64,000 nt of DNA from Macrotis lagotis (lineage: Eukaryota; Chordata; Mammalia; Peramelemorphia; Peramelidae). The notes beneath the pieces are model-generated. The model ran no database searches, had not been told where the DNA came from, and worked only from the letters and a program-made list of their open reading frames with translations. The first letter of the stretch is position 1. Every line of letters starts with the position of its first letter. Location: positions 140,349,822-140,413,821 of the forward strand of contig NC_133658.1 in assembly GCF_037893015.1 (NCBI RefSeq). The letters run 5' to 3'. Shown one piece after another: positions 10,506 to 20,264 of this stretch. A program made the position numbers and the translations under genes.

Positions 10506-10509
10506 GAAG

Positions 10510-10970
10510 CTCTTGTAGATCAACTACTATATAACAAAAAGAGGCTCATACAATGATAGTTTGGCAAAGTTTTCAGCAGGGCTACAGTGTTTATTCAGTT
10601 GGGCACAACTTTACCACTTTTGCATTTGCCATGATATAGTACTCAGGAAAAAGCAAGGGTCAGATTTGAGGGATCCCTGATTGATTCTTTATGCACTGAG
10701 CTCTTTAGCTGGGTGAACAGGAATCTATGTCAAGTAAATCTCTAGGATGATTTCATTTTTTTTTTAGGGGAAAACTAGCTTACTTGGTCAGGATATGTAT
10801 TTACTGTTTTTTTTTTTCTGGAATAATTCTAAACCATGGTATTAAAAAAAAGAGATACACTTATAATATCACTGTCTCTATTTCTAGTTGTTTCAAATTC
10901 AATCACTAAGCATAGCTTTTTCAATAAGACAATCTGATTTCTTAAAGGGGCCATATCTTAGCCCTATTTT
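10510..10970. other. Unassigned unique sequence
   Basis: AT-rich, with short T-runs. No gene, exon or repeat recognised. Confidence 0.4.
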
Positions 10971-10972
10971 AA

Positions 10973-10997
10973 CATCACTCAATGAGAATGAGTGATG
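10973..10997. repeat. Small hairpin
   Basis: CATCACTCA (10973-10981) and its reverse complement (10989-10997) flank a 7-nt loop. Short enough to be chance. Confidence 0.6.
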
Positions 10998-11144
10998 AAG
11001 GAAATTGAGGACTGGCAGTCTGGAAGTCCTTCCTTTGACATTTACTGCCTCAAATGAAGTTACAGATAAATTGCCAATCTTCACCTCATTCAGTGGAAGA
11101 ATTTCTTCTACCAGTGAAATCAGAGGTCAGGTTTCCACTCCTCA

Positions 11145-11400
11145 CCCCACTGGGGTATGGGGTATGCTGGAGTCAGCTCATACCAGCTTTCAAGAGTCTA
11201 TTGTTAAAGTTTCAGTGTAAATATTTATTTATTTACATTTTGAAAATTGTCAAACCAAGGCTTGCTTTATGGTTTTGTTGATTGTCTAGACTTAAGAAAG
11301 TGATGGAGAAAATGTTAACGATGGAGGTTAAACTTAAAAGTGTGTCCTGTGTACATTTTTTGATTATTAAATACCCCTCTAGCTCTCTTTAATTGAGCTA
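11145..11400 (+). repeat. Unclassified dispersed repeat, family R copy 2
   Basis: Best copy. Blocks in order: 'tatgctggagtcagctcatacc', 'gagtctattgttaaagtttcagtg', 'ggttttgttgattgtctagact', 'gttaaacttaaaagtgtgtcctg' and 'gattattaaatacccctct'. See the copies at 2433 and 32915. Confidence 0.7.
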
Positions 11401-11589
11401 GTTGAGCTTAGTTGAGAAGTGAAGTGAGTTGGTCAAAGCCAAACAGTTAGTTACCGATAGAGATTGTCAACATCAATAAATGAGATAAAGATAAACAGGT
11501 TTCTTCACAGACTTTTTTTGGATCTTCTGGGGGAAAGAATTCTATTCCAGGAAATGACATTGGAAAAATTTTCTGTTGAACCTGGCAAC

Positions 11590-11705
11590 CATCATTCCCA
11601 GGTCATAAGATAGGTAATTTTTTCCATGTTTCTCTGTTTATTATATGACCTTTTATATCAAGGTCAAGTATCCATTTGGAACCTATTTTTATAGAGGTGT
11701 GAGTT
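11590..11705 (-). mobile_element. L1 ORF2 internal fragment
   Basis: 'ttttttccatgtttctctgtttattatatgacc' and 'atcaaggtcaagtatccattt' resemble the reverse of the L1 ORF2 middle region. Short and decayed. Confidence 0.4.
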
Positions 11706-12062
11706 ATTAATCTTAGAGGAAATAGGGAGTCACTGGAATTTATTGAATGAGGGGATTATGTAATTTGACCTGTATTTTATGAAAACCAACATGGCAGCTA
11801 AGTGGAGCTTAGTGGAAGATGGGCTGTAATGGGGAAAGACTTGTGGCAAACAGACCAATCAGAAGGCTATTGCAGTAGTCTAGGTATGAGGTGACAAGGG
11901 TCTACACCAAGCTGTGGCAGTGTCAGAAGAGAGAAGCAATTAGAATCCACAGCATTTGGCAATAGGCTGGAAATGGGGAGTGAGAATGAGGAGTCAAAAA
12001 TGACCCTTAAATTGTGAACCTGGGTGACTAGAAGGAATGCTGTACCCTCAATGACATAGCTA
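11706..12062 (-). mobile_element. L2 LINE ORF2 C-terminal region
   Basis: 'gagtcactggaatttattgaatg', 'aagactt...caaacagaccaatcagaaggctattgcagtagtc' and 'tgaggtgacaagggtc' read in reverse as the L2 RT C-terminal region. Confidence 0.75.
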
Positions 12063-12099
12063 GCATTGGGGTATTATTAGGATATAAATTCAGAAAGGA

Positions 12100-12200
12100 T
12101 GGTGGCCTGTGCTCCTATTTTCCTTTGTATCTCCTTTCAGTGCCTAACAGTGCTTTGCATGTAGTAAAGAACTTAATTAATGTTCATGGAATTGAAAGCT
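12100..12200 (+). mobile_element. L2 3' end fragment
   Basis: 'cagtgcctaacagtgctttgcatgtagtaaagaactt' is a plus-strand L2 terminus, opposite in orientation to the preceding L2 piece. Confidence 0.5.
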
Positions 12201-12239
12201 GTATCCAATGGTCAATTCATTACTGGCACTGACTAGTCT

Positions 12240-12585
12240 TAAGTAGAAGTTTTTTATTTTATAAAAATTTCTCATATTATGAATTTGACAAACATTAACA
12301 AATATGCTTCTATTTATCAAAGAGAACAGAAAAAATGATTATATATGAAACTTTGAATCTCTATTCTATACTACCTGTTTTTTTAAAAGTATATATTAAA
12401 TTTGACTTGATGGCATTAACACTAATTTAACTAAAGTGAAAGGAAAGCAATTAAAGGAAAGGAGCACTTGAAAGAATTTCAATATTTGGATAGTAAAGGA
12501 GTTATATACAATGATATATGAAATTATACTCTGATCAGTGACCAATTTTTTCTGAGGGAAAAGTTTGGATATTTTGGGATCTAGG
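12240..12585. other. AT-rich unassigned sequence
   Basis: Nothing recognised. Confidence 0.4.
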
Positions 12586-12587
12586 CA

Positions 12588-12682
12588 CATGCATTTATGA
12601 AGCGTATACTATGAAGCAGGCACTGTGTTGGACTTTGAGCTACAGGTACAAAATTGAAATAGTCCCATTTTCAAGGATAGGG
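12588..12682 (-). mobile_element. L2 3' end fragment
   Basis: 'gcatttatgaagcgtatactatgaagcaggcactgtg' is the reversed L2 terminus. Confidence 0.65.
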
Positions 12683-12689
12683 TGGTGGG

Positions 12690-12819
12690 ACTATCTATCC
12701 ATCTATCTATCTCTCCATCATCTATCTATCTATCTATCTATCCATCTATCTACCTATCTATATACACATGTCATATTTACTTATTTATATGTGTATGCTA
12801 GTATATGTGTGTATACATA

Positions 12820-12851
<32 letters not shown>

Positions 12852-12855
12852 CATT
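12690..12855. repeat. Compound (TATC)n / (TATG)n / (TA)n microsatellite
   Basis: Tetranucleotide TATC units, then TATG/TGTA variants, then about 13 TA units. The 93-codon frame here is Ile-Tyr repeat noise. Confidence 0.93.
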
Positions 12856-13054
12856 TTTATATATGTGTACACACATAGATAAGCTTACGTAAAATAAATG
12901 AAGGGTAATTTTGAAAGGCCACAAACAATTGGGCAAAAATTAACTGTATTTTTCAATTTTACTTGGATTATTTCAGAAGTCTCCTAGAGTTTGGAGTCAG
13001 AAGTCCTAGTTTCAAATCCCATCCAAGCACATTAAGTAGTTGGTAGACACTTAC

Positions 13055-13556
13055 TAACTGGACAGTGTTGAACTTGAAGTCAAGAAGACCTACATTAGAA
13101 TCTGACCTCAGACACTGACTAGTTCTATGACTCTGAGCAAATCACCTAATATTTATCTGCCTCAATTTCCTCAAACTGTAAAATCGGGATGGGCAGCTAG
13201 ATGGCACAGTAGATAGAATCAGGAAGACTCATCTCCCTGAATTCAAACCTAGCCTCAGATACTTATATTAGCTGTGTGACTCTGGACGAGTCACTTAACC
13301 AGGTTTGCCTTAGCTTTCTCATCTATAAAATGAGCTGGAGAAGAAAATGGCAAACCACTCCAGAATTTTTGCTAAGAACACTCCAAAATGGGACTATGAA
13401 GAATTAGATAGACTGATACAAATGAACAATAGCAACAACAAAATAGTGATAATAATAGCATCTACCTTCCAGGGTATTGTAGAAAAATGAGCTAGTATTT
13501 GTAAAGTAGTTTGCTAACTTTAAAGCACTATGTAAAAATTAGTCCTTATTGTTTTT
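13055..13556 (+). mobile_element. MIR/THER1 SINE split by a MAR1
   Basis: The left part (13055-13190) runs head to 'ctcaaactgtaaaat'. The right part (13440-13556) resumes with 'agtgataataatagcatctacc' and the normal tail. Confidence 0.75.
13191..13439 (+). mobile_element. MAR1 SINE nested in MIR
   Basis: Full copy from 'gggcagctagatggcacagtag' to 'gatagactgatacaaatgaac'. Flanked by imperfect 11-bp duplicates, 'aaaatcgggat' (13180-13190) and 'aaaatagtgat' (13440-13450). Confidence 0.85.
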
Positions 13557-13559
13557 ATT

Positions 13560-13998
13560 CTTCTCTGATTCAAGAGTTGTTGCTCTTTCTATCATCCTCT
13601 GATTCCAGACCTGGGATTCTTGTTTTTTTTCCTATTATACCCCATTGTCCCCAGGGCAGCTACATTGCTGCTTTTCATCCTCCTGTTGCTGTATGGTAAT
13701 AGCCAGGCAAAGGGAGATGAGCTTGGGTTAGGAGCTTTGTGATCTTGGATAAGTAATTTCCCATCTCTGTTCCTTCCCAGCTTTCAATCCTATGATCTCT
13801 GTTAATAAATGTTTATTGATTTGGGCTCCATTTTCTTGTTGGCCAGTCAATGGGGAGGGTGAAGAAGAGGTAGCAGTGACTTGCTGTGGTTTGGCTTTTC
13901 CAGGAAATAACAGCATCCCTTCCATCTATCCATCCTTCAGTCAATCAAGTCTTCTGTTTGCCAAGCTCTGAGAGGAACACAAAGGCGAGATAGAAAAA
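13560..13998. other. Unique sequence with a small L2 end
   Basis: 'ttaataaatgtttattgattt' at 13801-13821 is an L2 3' terminus. The rest has no recognised feature. Confidence 0.4.
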
Positions 13999-14265
13999 TC
14001 TATGACAAGAATCTAACAGGTGCGTGGGGACAGACTAGGGCTGTGCAAAGCCAAGCTGGCTGGCATTATTCTTACTACAGGCACCCACCCCATCAGCTGG
14101 CCCCTCCCTTTTGTTGCTGGGCAAATGCAGCAGCTGGGTTCCTGGGGGCCCAGAGGTGCCAACAGGCATATTCATTCAAAGTTCAGTTTTACAGCCAGGG
14201 AGAAAGATACAGTTTAGGCCCTAGAGGGAGGGAAAGATGATACAGTAAACACTTTGGATTTTTAT

Positions 14266-14290
14266 CTTTGATCAGGGTGGGTCATCAAAG
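14266..14290. promoter_or_regulatory. Inverted pair of TCF/LEF-like sites
   Basis: CTTTGATC on the plus strand and ATCAAAG 10 bp downstream form oppositely oriented matches to the TCF/LEF core. Confidence 0.35.
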
Positions 14291-14460
14291 CTGCTTTTCT
14301 CCCCAGGTAGAATTACAAGGAGAAGACTGACCTGGGTCTTTGGAAAGTGGTGTCCTGCTGAACAGATGGTACAACAGGCTGGCTGGGAGAGGAGGCCTGG
14401 AAATTACATCTCAAATGCCTCAGCCTTGCCAGCAAATTCCGGCCTGAGGGAAGTTCCCAG

Positions 14461-14472
14461 TGTTTGCAAACA
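14461..14472. promoter_or_regulatory. Palindromic forkhead-like site
   Basis: TGTTTGCAAACA is a perfect 12-bp palindrome, two overlapping TGTTTGC forkhead cores, followed by 'aac'. Confidence 0.35.
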
Positions 14473-14539
14473 AACTCTAGAGAGGTCGCCTGGGGCTTCT
14501 GGACTTTGGCTCTAAAAACTGCTCAATTCTAGATAAAGG

Positions 14540-14915
14540 ATGAACATTTTTTAAGAAAAACATACAACAATGTCCTCCTCCCATTCTCTCCAAGAAAAGC
14601 CCCCCAAAAGAAAAGCATGTAAAACCTTTCCATCACTCCCCTTCTTGGCCTCCATGAGTTCTGAAAATCAACTTCAAAGCAGGATGATTGATGGATGTCT
14701 CCCTTCTTTATTTAAATACTGCACTTTGCAATCTGTTTTTTGGATGTTCTCCCTAGTGCTCAGCACTAACCATAGCTCTGCTCAAGGAGGGGTTATTTTT
14801 AAGCTAACTTCTGAAATAAAAACATCTCCCCTCCCTCTTTTTTGTTTCTGAACAGTTTCTGTTTGTATAACTAGAGGCTTGATGAACATAGGTCATTTGG
14901 GATGGACTACCATAG
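14540..14915. other. Unassigned unique sequence
   Basis: A 93-codon plus-strand frame (14570-14851) has no splice context or recognisable domain. Confidence 0.4.
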
Positions 14916-14919
14916 GAAA

Positions 14920-15030
14920 CTATTCTAAAGGATCATGGGAACTGTAGGATAGAAGAAAACTTGAGAGTCCTTTAGCTTCTTCCCTTCATTTTGTGGATGA
15001 GAAATTTAGGCATAAGGAAGTTGATGAACA
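14920..15030 (-). mobile_element. MIR-family fragment
   Basis: 'cattttgtggatgagaaatttaggcataaggaagttg' is a reversed CORE. Confidence 0.45.
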
Positions 15031-15074
15031 ATAGTATAAGAGGAAATTTATGATGTTATGTTTCACATTTCTAC

Positions 15075-15077
<3 letters not shown>

Positions 15078-15107
<30 letters not shown>
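15078..15107. repeat. (AT)n microsatellite
   Basis: About 15 AT units. Confidence 0.95.
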
Positions 15108-15112
<5 letters not shown>

Positions 15113-15124
15113 TTATATATCTCA

Positions 15125-15245
15125 ACAATCTGAAGTAGGGAATGCAAGTATTCTTATCCTTCCATTTAACATTATTGGAGAAACAGAGGCTCAGAGGTTA
15201 AATAATTTTTATAAGGTCACACTGCTAGGAAGTAGCATGGACCAG
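15125..15245 (-). mobile_element. MIR SINE fragment
   Basis: 'cattattggagaaacagaggctcagaggtt' to 'aaggtcacactgctaggaagtagc' is the reversed CORE. Confidence 0.6.
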
Positions 15246-15419
15246 ATGAGAAACTGAATCTCCTAAATTCATCTAAAATCTCACTGGGGAGCATGTGAAT
15301 AGTCTGTTTAAAAAATTCATAATACAAATCAGTACAAGACTGAGAGTGGATGACTAGTACAGATAAGGTTTTCTGGTGGGGGTTCTGAGTATAAAAAGCT
15401 CTATCACTGTGCCCTGGGA

Positions 15420-15910
15420 ATAAGAGGGTAGAGGCAGTTAATGAGCACAGTGGATAGATACTGAGCCTAAGGTCAGGAAGTTGCTGTTGTTCAGTCATTT
15501 CAGACTATCTGTGACTCTGTTTGGATATTTCTTGACAAAGATACTTGAATGATTTTGACATTTCCTTCTACAGCACAAGAGGAAAATGAGGCAAACAGGG
15601 TTTGTGACTTGCCTAGGGTCACACAGTTAAAAAGTATCTGAGATCAAATTTGAACTCTAATCTTTCTGACTCCAGACCTGGTAACTCCATCCACTTTACC
15701 ATCTAGTTGTCCCTGGAGTCAGGAAGACTTGAATTCAAATCTAATCTCCTAATAGTTTTATGACTGGCAAGTCACTTAACCTTTGTCTGCCTTGGTTTCT
15801 TCAACTATAAAATGAGGACACAGAACCTCCCAGGGTTGTTGTGAGAATAATAATAATGAGAAAGTTTATAAAGAATTTATAGTATATGCTTATATAAATA
15901 CTTATTCCCC
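15420..15910 (+). mobile_element. MIR/THER1 SINE split by a MAR1
   Basis: Head at 15430-15480 ('gcacagtggatagat'), interrupted, then 'tggagtcaggaagacttgaattcaaatc', CORE and tail to 15910. Confidence 0.75.
15481..15717 (-). mobile_element. MAR1 SINE with 9-bp target duplication
   Basis: 'ttgctgttgttcagtcatttc' tail to head 'ccatctagttgtccc'. The duplicate 'gtcaggaag' occurs at 15472-15480 and 15718-15726. Confidence 0.88.
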
Positions 15911-15920
15911 TTTCCTCTGA

Positions 15921-15921
<1 letters not shown>

Positions 15922-15952
<31 letters not shown>
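15922..15952. repeat. (TA)n microsatellite
   Basis: About 15 TA units. Confidence 0.95.
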
Positions 15953-15955
<3 letters not shown>

Positions 15956-16019
15956 AACTTACTCATTTGCCTGAGGCAGAGGAAAAGATTAAATGATCTC
16001 CATAAGCCTCTTCCAGCCA

Positions 16020-16190
16020 GATATTTCTAGAATTATTTATACTAATAATGTCTTACACATGTGGAATGCTTTGTGTTTCTACAAGCCCTTTGCCACATTT
16101 TAATGCGAACAACTGATATTTGCATAGCATTTTGAGGCCTGCAAACCACACTGTGAAGAAAGGACTGTCTTAGTGTCACCCAGAATTTCT
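16020..16190 (-). mobile_element. MIR-like fragment(s)
   Basis: 'actaataatgtcttacacatgtgg' and 'ttgcatagcattttgaggcctgcaaacc' look like reversed MIR tails, possibly two pieces. Weak. Confidence 0.35.
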
Positions 16191-16227
16191 CTTGGTTTCT
16201 GGCACAGTATTCCATCCCATGGTATGT

Positions 16228-16464
16228 GATGTTTAGTTGTATTGGACTCTTTGTGCCCCCATAGACCATACTGTCCATGGGGTTTTCTTGGCAAAGATAC
16301 TTGAGTGGTTTGCCATTTTCTTCTTTAGTGAATTAAAGCAAACAGAGAGGAAGTGACTTATCTAGAGTCACACAGCTAGTAAGTGTCTGAAGTCAAATTT
16401 AAACTCAAGTCTTCCTGACACCAGACCCAGTGCTCTATCCTCTGAGCCACCTAGCTGCCTCCCC
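16228..16464 (-). mobile_element. MAR1 SINE
   Basis: 'catggggttttcttggcaaagatacttgagtgg' through 'cacagctagtaagtgtctg' to 'gagccacctagctgcctccc'. Well preserved. Confidence 0.9.
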
Positions 16465-16489
16465 ATTCCATTTACTATACTTTATTATC

Positions 16490-16705
16490 TTATTAAAACC
16501 TAATAATATATTTCATTGAGGTTATTAGCTTTATTATCATTATAAATTATAATAATAGTATCACAATCATGTTATATAACAATATGTAATTTATTATATT
16601 ATTATAGTCCCATTTGAAAACTGAGCAAACTGAGGCACAGAGGTGATTAGATAAGATTAGAAATCTGGTCTGAGCCCCGAGTCCAGGGCTCTACTATATC
16701 ACTAC
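16490..16705 (-). mobile_element. MIR SINE
   Basis: AT-rich tail, then 'gaaaactgagcaaactgaggcacagagg' and 'cccgagtccagggctctact'. Confidence 0.6.
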
Positions 16706-16888
16706 TATGCTGGTAATTTATTTCCCTAAAGCAGAGGAAAAAACATGGAGTGGAGAAAGACAGTATGATAGATAACTTAGACCACATATCTTTGCTCCAA
16801 GTTCCTGGGGAGCTAATTGGTTGAATGGGGGCATGTTCCCTATTGGTGCAATGTCTACCCTGCCCCAGTATCAGCAGCATCCAGATTT

Positions 16889-17080
16889 GGAGAGATTGTT
16901 GTTGTTCATTTCCTTCTCCAGTTCATTTAACAGATGAAGAAACTGAGGCATATAGGGTGAAGTGATTTGTCTAGGAGCACATAGATAGTAAGTGTCTGGG
17001 GTCAGATTTGAACTCAGGAAGATGAATCTTTGTGACTTCAGGTCCAGTACTCTTGTCCAATGTGCCACTTAGTTGGTTAG
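16889..17080 (-). mobile_element. MAR1 SINE with internal deletion
   Basis: 'ttgttgttgttcatttccttctccagttcattt' joins tail to body without the 'gactcttcatgacccc' part, then CORE and head to 'gtgccacttagttgg'. Confidence 0.8.
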
Positions 17081-17084
17081 GAGA

Positions 17085-17570
17085 GGTTTGGTTAGGCTTG
17101 GGGAGAAAAGATATTTGTAACTTAAATGAGTCTATATTAGAAGGTATCTTCTCTGATACTCCCCACAGAGACGAACTCAAATTGGATGAGGTTTCTGGGC
17201 TCCTCTGGGAAATCAGGTTGATGGTTTCGTCCCAGCCTCCTATATGGATATTTGTTCCCCTCATCAAAATAACATTCGATTTGTCATGGCTGTCAGTCCC
17301 AGGGCTAAAAAAAAAAAGCTGCAATTTGAAGGCAGAAGAAAGAAGAAAGAGGGAAGGCACCATAGGGAATGCTTGCAATGACTGTTGCATTGCCCAGTTT
17401 TGACTTTGCAGAGTTATGTGATCTTGGGCCATATTTACAATCACTATTAACCAAAAGAGCAGCAGGGCAAATGTATGTGCAATATAAATTGGGATAAGGA
17501 TTATGCATAGAATGTGAAATCATGAAATGGGCTGATTTGTATCTATTGAGAGGTACCCATGCCCATGAAA
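17085..17570. other. Unique sequence with long opposing open frames
   Basis: A 157-codon frame on minus (16971-17444) and a 123-codon frame on plus (17032-17403) overlap. Both run into the MAR1 and neither shows a known domain, so no gene is called. Confidence 0.4.
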
Positions 17571-17579
17571 CTAATAAAG

Positions 17580-17725
17580 AAACTAGAAGTCTTAAAGAGG
17601 TAAACATGGATTTGAATCCAGAAGATTGTGGTTTTGGGAGGGTCACTTCTTGTCTCTGAGCCTCAGTAGCTCTGCAAAATAGAAATGGTCTCTAAAATAT
17701 CTTATAGCTAGCAATCCTAATAGAC
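17580..17725 (+). mobile_element. MIR fragment
   Basis: 'catggatttgaatccagaag' and 'tcacttcttgtctctgagcctcagtagctctgcaaaata' match head and CORE. Confidence 0.55.
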
Positions 17726-17821
17726 TATTATATAATAGTATTAGGATGTGCTGGTAAATATTTAACAACCAGTTCTCCAAAACTTTGGTAAAGGTGGGTG
17801 TGGGGGGAATATAGGATACAC

Positions 17822-18793
17822 TTTTTTTTAAGAAAGATTTTATTTATTTTGAGTTTAACAATCTTTCCCCTATTCTTGCTTTCCTCCCCCTACCCCCACA
17901 GAAAGTAGTCGTCTGTTAGTCTTTACATTGTTTTCATGGTATACATTGATCTAAGTTGATGAGAGAGAACTCATATCCTAAAGGAAGAAAAATAAAGTAT
18001 AAGAGATAGCGAAATTACATAATAAGATAACGATTTATGTTTCCTGAAATTGAAGGTAATAGTCTTTGGTCTTTTTTCAAACTGCATAACTCTTTCTCTG
18101 CATACAGATGGTATTCTCCCTCACAGATACCGCAAAACCGTCCCTGATTGTTGCACTGATGGAATGAGCAAGTCCATCAAAGCTGATCATCACGCCCATG
18201 TTGCTCTTAGGGTGTGCAGTGTTTTTCTGGTCCTGCTCATCTCACTCAGCATCAGGTCAAGCAAATCCTTCCATGTTTCCCTGAATTCCCATCCCTCCTG
18301 GTTTCTAATAGAACAATAGTGTTCTATGACATACATATACCACAGTTTGTTAAGCCATTCTCCAACTGAAGGACATTCACTTAATTTCCAGTTCTTTACC
18401 ACCACAAACAGGGCTGCCATGAATATTTTTGTACAAGTGATATTTTTACCCTTTTTTTATCATCTCTTCAGGGTATAGATCCAGTAGTGGTATTGCTGGA
18501 TCAATGGGTATGCTCATTTTTATTGCCCTTTGGACATAATTCCAAATTGCTCTCCAGAAAGGTTGGATGAGTTCACAGTTCCACCAACAATGTAATAGTG
18601 TCCCAGATTTCTCACATACCTTCCAACATTGATCATTGTCCTTTCTGGTCATATTGGCCAGTCTAAGAGGTGTGAGGTGGTACCTCAGAGATGCTTTAAT
18701 TTTCATTTCTCTAAAAAAGTAGTGATTTAGAGCAAATTTTCATATGACTATGGATCACTTTGATTTCCTCATCTGTAAATTGCCTTTGCATAG
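17822..18793 (-). mobile_element. 5'-truncated L1 LINE with target duplication
   Basis: A 972-bp minus-strand L1 with a poly(T) start, 3'UTR and the end of ORF2 (18190-18706). It is flanked by the direct repeat 'taggatacac' at 17812-17821 and 18794-18803. Its 3'UTR resembles those at 23124, 48600 and 59929, suggesting one relatively young subfamily. Confidence 0.93.
18190..18706 (-). pseudogene. L1 ORF2 C-terminus (decayed)
   Basis: Two minus-strand frames carry the L1 ORF2p C-terminal domain. Upstream is 'KASLRYHLTPLRLANM...GTLLHCWWNCELIQPFW...PIDPAIPLLDLYPEE', the zinc-knuckle region with His-Cys spacing. Downstream is 'LFVVVKNWKLSECPSVGEWLNKLWYMYVIE...WKDLLDLMLSEMSRTRKT'. In human L1 the same order is RYHLTPVR, GTLLHCWWDCKLVQPLW and EYYAAIKN. 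The endonuclease and reverse transcriptase parts are absent through 5' truncation, and a frame change separates the two blocks, so it is inactive. Confidence 0.93.
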
Positions 18794-18804
18794 TAGGATA
18801 CACT

Positions 18805-19035
18805 TTTAAATTTAATCTTTATTGTTTATATTTTTTCCGTCACTTTCTTCTGTCTATAAATAAAACAAATCAAGTTTTGATTTGTAGCACTTGCTGCTTT
18901 TCTGAAATCTGTCTCCTCACACTGTTACAATCAACAATCAACTCCTGGGAGCTGGTTCTGCTGACTCCAGAATACCCTTAGGGTAGATTGCATGAGAAAG
19001 CACCAATTACAATGCAAATATCTGGGTTAAAATGC
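18805..19035. other. Unassigned unique sequence
   Basis: No feature recognised. Confidence 0.4.
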
Positions 19036-19040
19036 GGTAA

Positions 19041-19108
19041 AATTTGTGATGTTTGCACAATATATAGAACACAGTAAGTTCTATGTAAATGAGAGCTGTC
19101 ATTATTAT
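19041..19108 (+). repeat. MIR-like tail, arm 1 of an inverted pair
   Basis: About 68 bp ('gatgtttgcacaatatatagaa', 'tgtaaatgagagctgtcatt') are close to the reverse complement of 19334-19399 over nearly the whole length. Confidence 0.6.
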
Positions 19109-19239
19109 TTTTAAATATTTAACAAAAAGCAAGTTTCAAAAATTTGCATTTGAAAATCTGTGAAATAAAGATCTAAGGAATTCAGATCTATGGTAGTCCC
19201 CTCCTCAGTGTCTCATTTTTAGATTCTAGGATACCCATC

Positions 19240-19320
19240 AGTCTAGTTCAATTCAATCATCATTTGTTGAATACCTACTATTTTCCAGACACAGTGACAG
19301 ATAGACACTATGGGGATGTT
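19240..19320 (-). mobile_element. L2 3' end fragment
   Basis: 'ttcaattcaatcatcatttgttgaatacctactattttccagacac' is the reversed L2 terminus. Confidence 0.65.
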
Positions 19321-19333
19321 AGACTTAAAAAAT

Positions 19334-19590
19334 AATGATAGCTCTCATTTACATTGTATTTATTGTGTTCTATGTATTGTGCAAATATCACAAATTTGAT
19401 CCTTACAGCAGTCCTGGGAGACAGGTGCTATTATTATGCCAATTTTACAGATGAGGAAATTGAGGTAGAGACTAAGTGCCTAGCCCAAGATCACACAGTT
19501 AATAGGTGTCTGAGGTTGAATTTTGACTCAAGAACTCCTGACTCCAGGCTTAGTTCTCTATCCACTGTACCATGTAGTTGCTCACAATGC
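19334..19590 (-). mobile_element. MIR/THER1 SINE, near complete
   Basis: Tail (arm 2 of the inverted pair), 'ggtgctattattatgccaattttacagatgagg', 'aagatcacacagttaataggtgtctgagg' and a head ending 'ccactgtaccatgtagttgc'. Confidence 0.8.
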
Positions 19591-19599
19591 TGACATCTC

Positions 19600-20260
19600 A
19601 TAGAATCTTTTGTCAAAAACAAAGCTTTTTTATTCACACTGCCTCTAGTGGTTTTCTACTTCAGATTCCCGATTGTCTTAATTCTTCCCTTACTGCCTCA
19701 CTGTCCCATCATGACCCCAAAAGAAACAATATCAAACTGTTTATCTCCACCTCCTTGATCCTGAGCAACCACTGAGATGCTTTCCTGGCCCTCCTAAAAT
19801 AATACCAAAAAAAGGCCTTTCCTGAATATGTGAACTGGGGTCCCAGAAGATGGGACCATGACAGAGTTTTCCTTGGAGGTTTTGTGGAACTATTCAGTAA
19901 GGCCTCGATCTAGGGAGGTGCCATTTCTACTGCTGAGTGATGTGTGCTATTGTCTCTAGGGACCCAAAGCTGAGTAGGCCTGAGGAAGGGGTCAGTTCAG
20001 TGGCTTATGGATGATTAAATTGTCTTTGGGGAAAATCAAAGGCTGAGTGCAGTCAATTAGGAGGCCTTAGGCCATCTGGGCTCCCTTCCCTAGTGCTCAG
20101 AATGATCTTGGCCTCCATGGCTCAGTCTTTTTCCTCCTTGACTGAAATGATGGGCCTCTCAGTCATTCTCCTTCCAGGGGCAGCACCCAGTGACTGAAAT
20201 TAAGTGGTATTTCCTGTCTTTGAAAGATTTTTCTTTTTCCACAGCACTGAAGACCGCTCT
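19600..20260. other. Unique sequence, no gene seen
   Basis: No repeat recognised. 19840-20200 is GC-richer and could be non-coding conserved sequence. Open frames are short. Confidence 0.4.
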
Positions 20261-20264
20261 CTGC

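Larger units (their letters stand above)
14000..14535. promoter_or_regulatory. Candidate enhancer-like non-coding block
   Basis: This is the most GC-rich repeat-free stretch of the first 20 kb. It carries a convergent TCF/LEF-like pair (14266-14273 and 14284-14290), a palindromic forkhead-like site (14461-14472), 'cagctg' E-boxes near 14097 and 14132, and an E-box 'cagatg' near 14361. No intact exon or repeat. The motif cluster suggests a regulatory module; no conservation data are available. Confidence 0.3.

Noticed and set aside
16971-17444. 157-codon minus frame and 123-codon plus frame overlapping
   Set aside because: Both run into a MAR1 SINE, oppose each other and show no family signature or splice sites.
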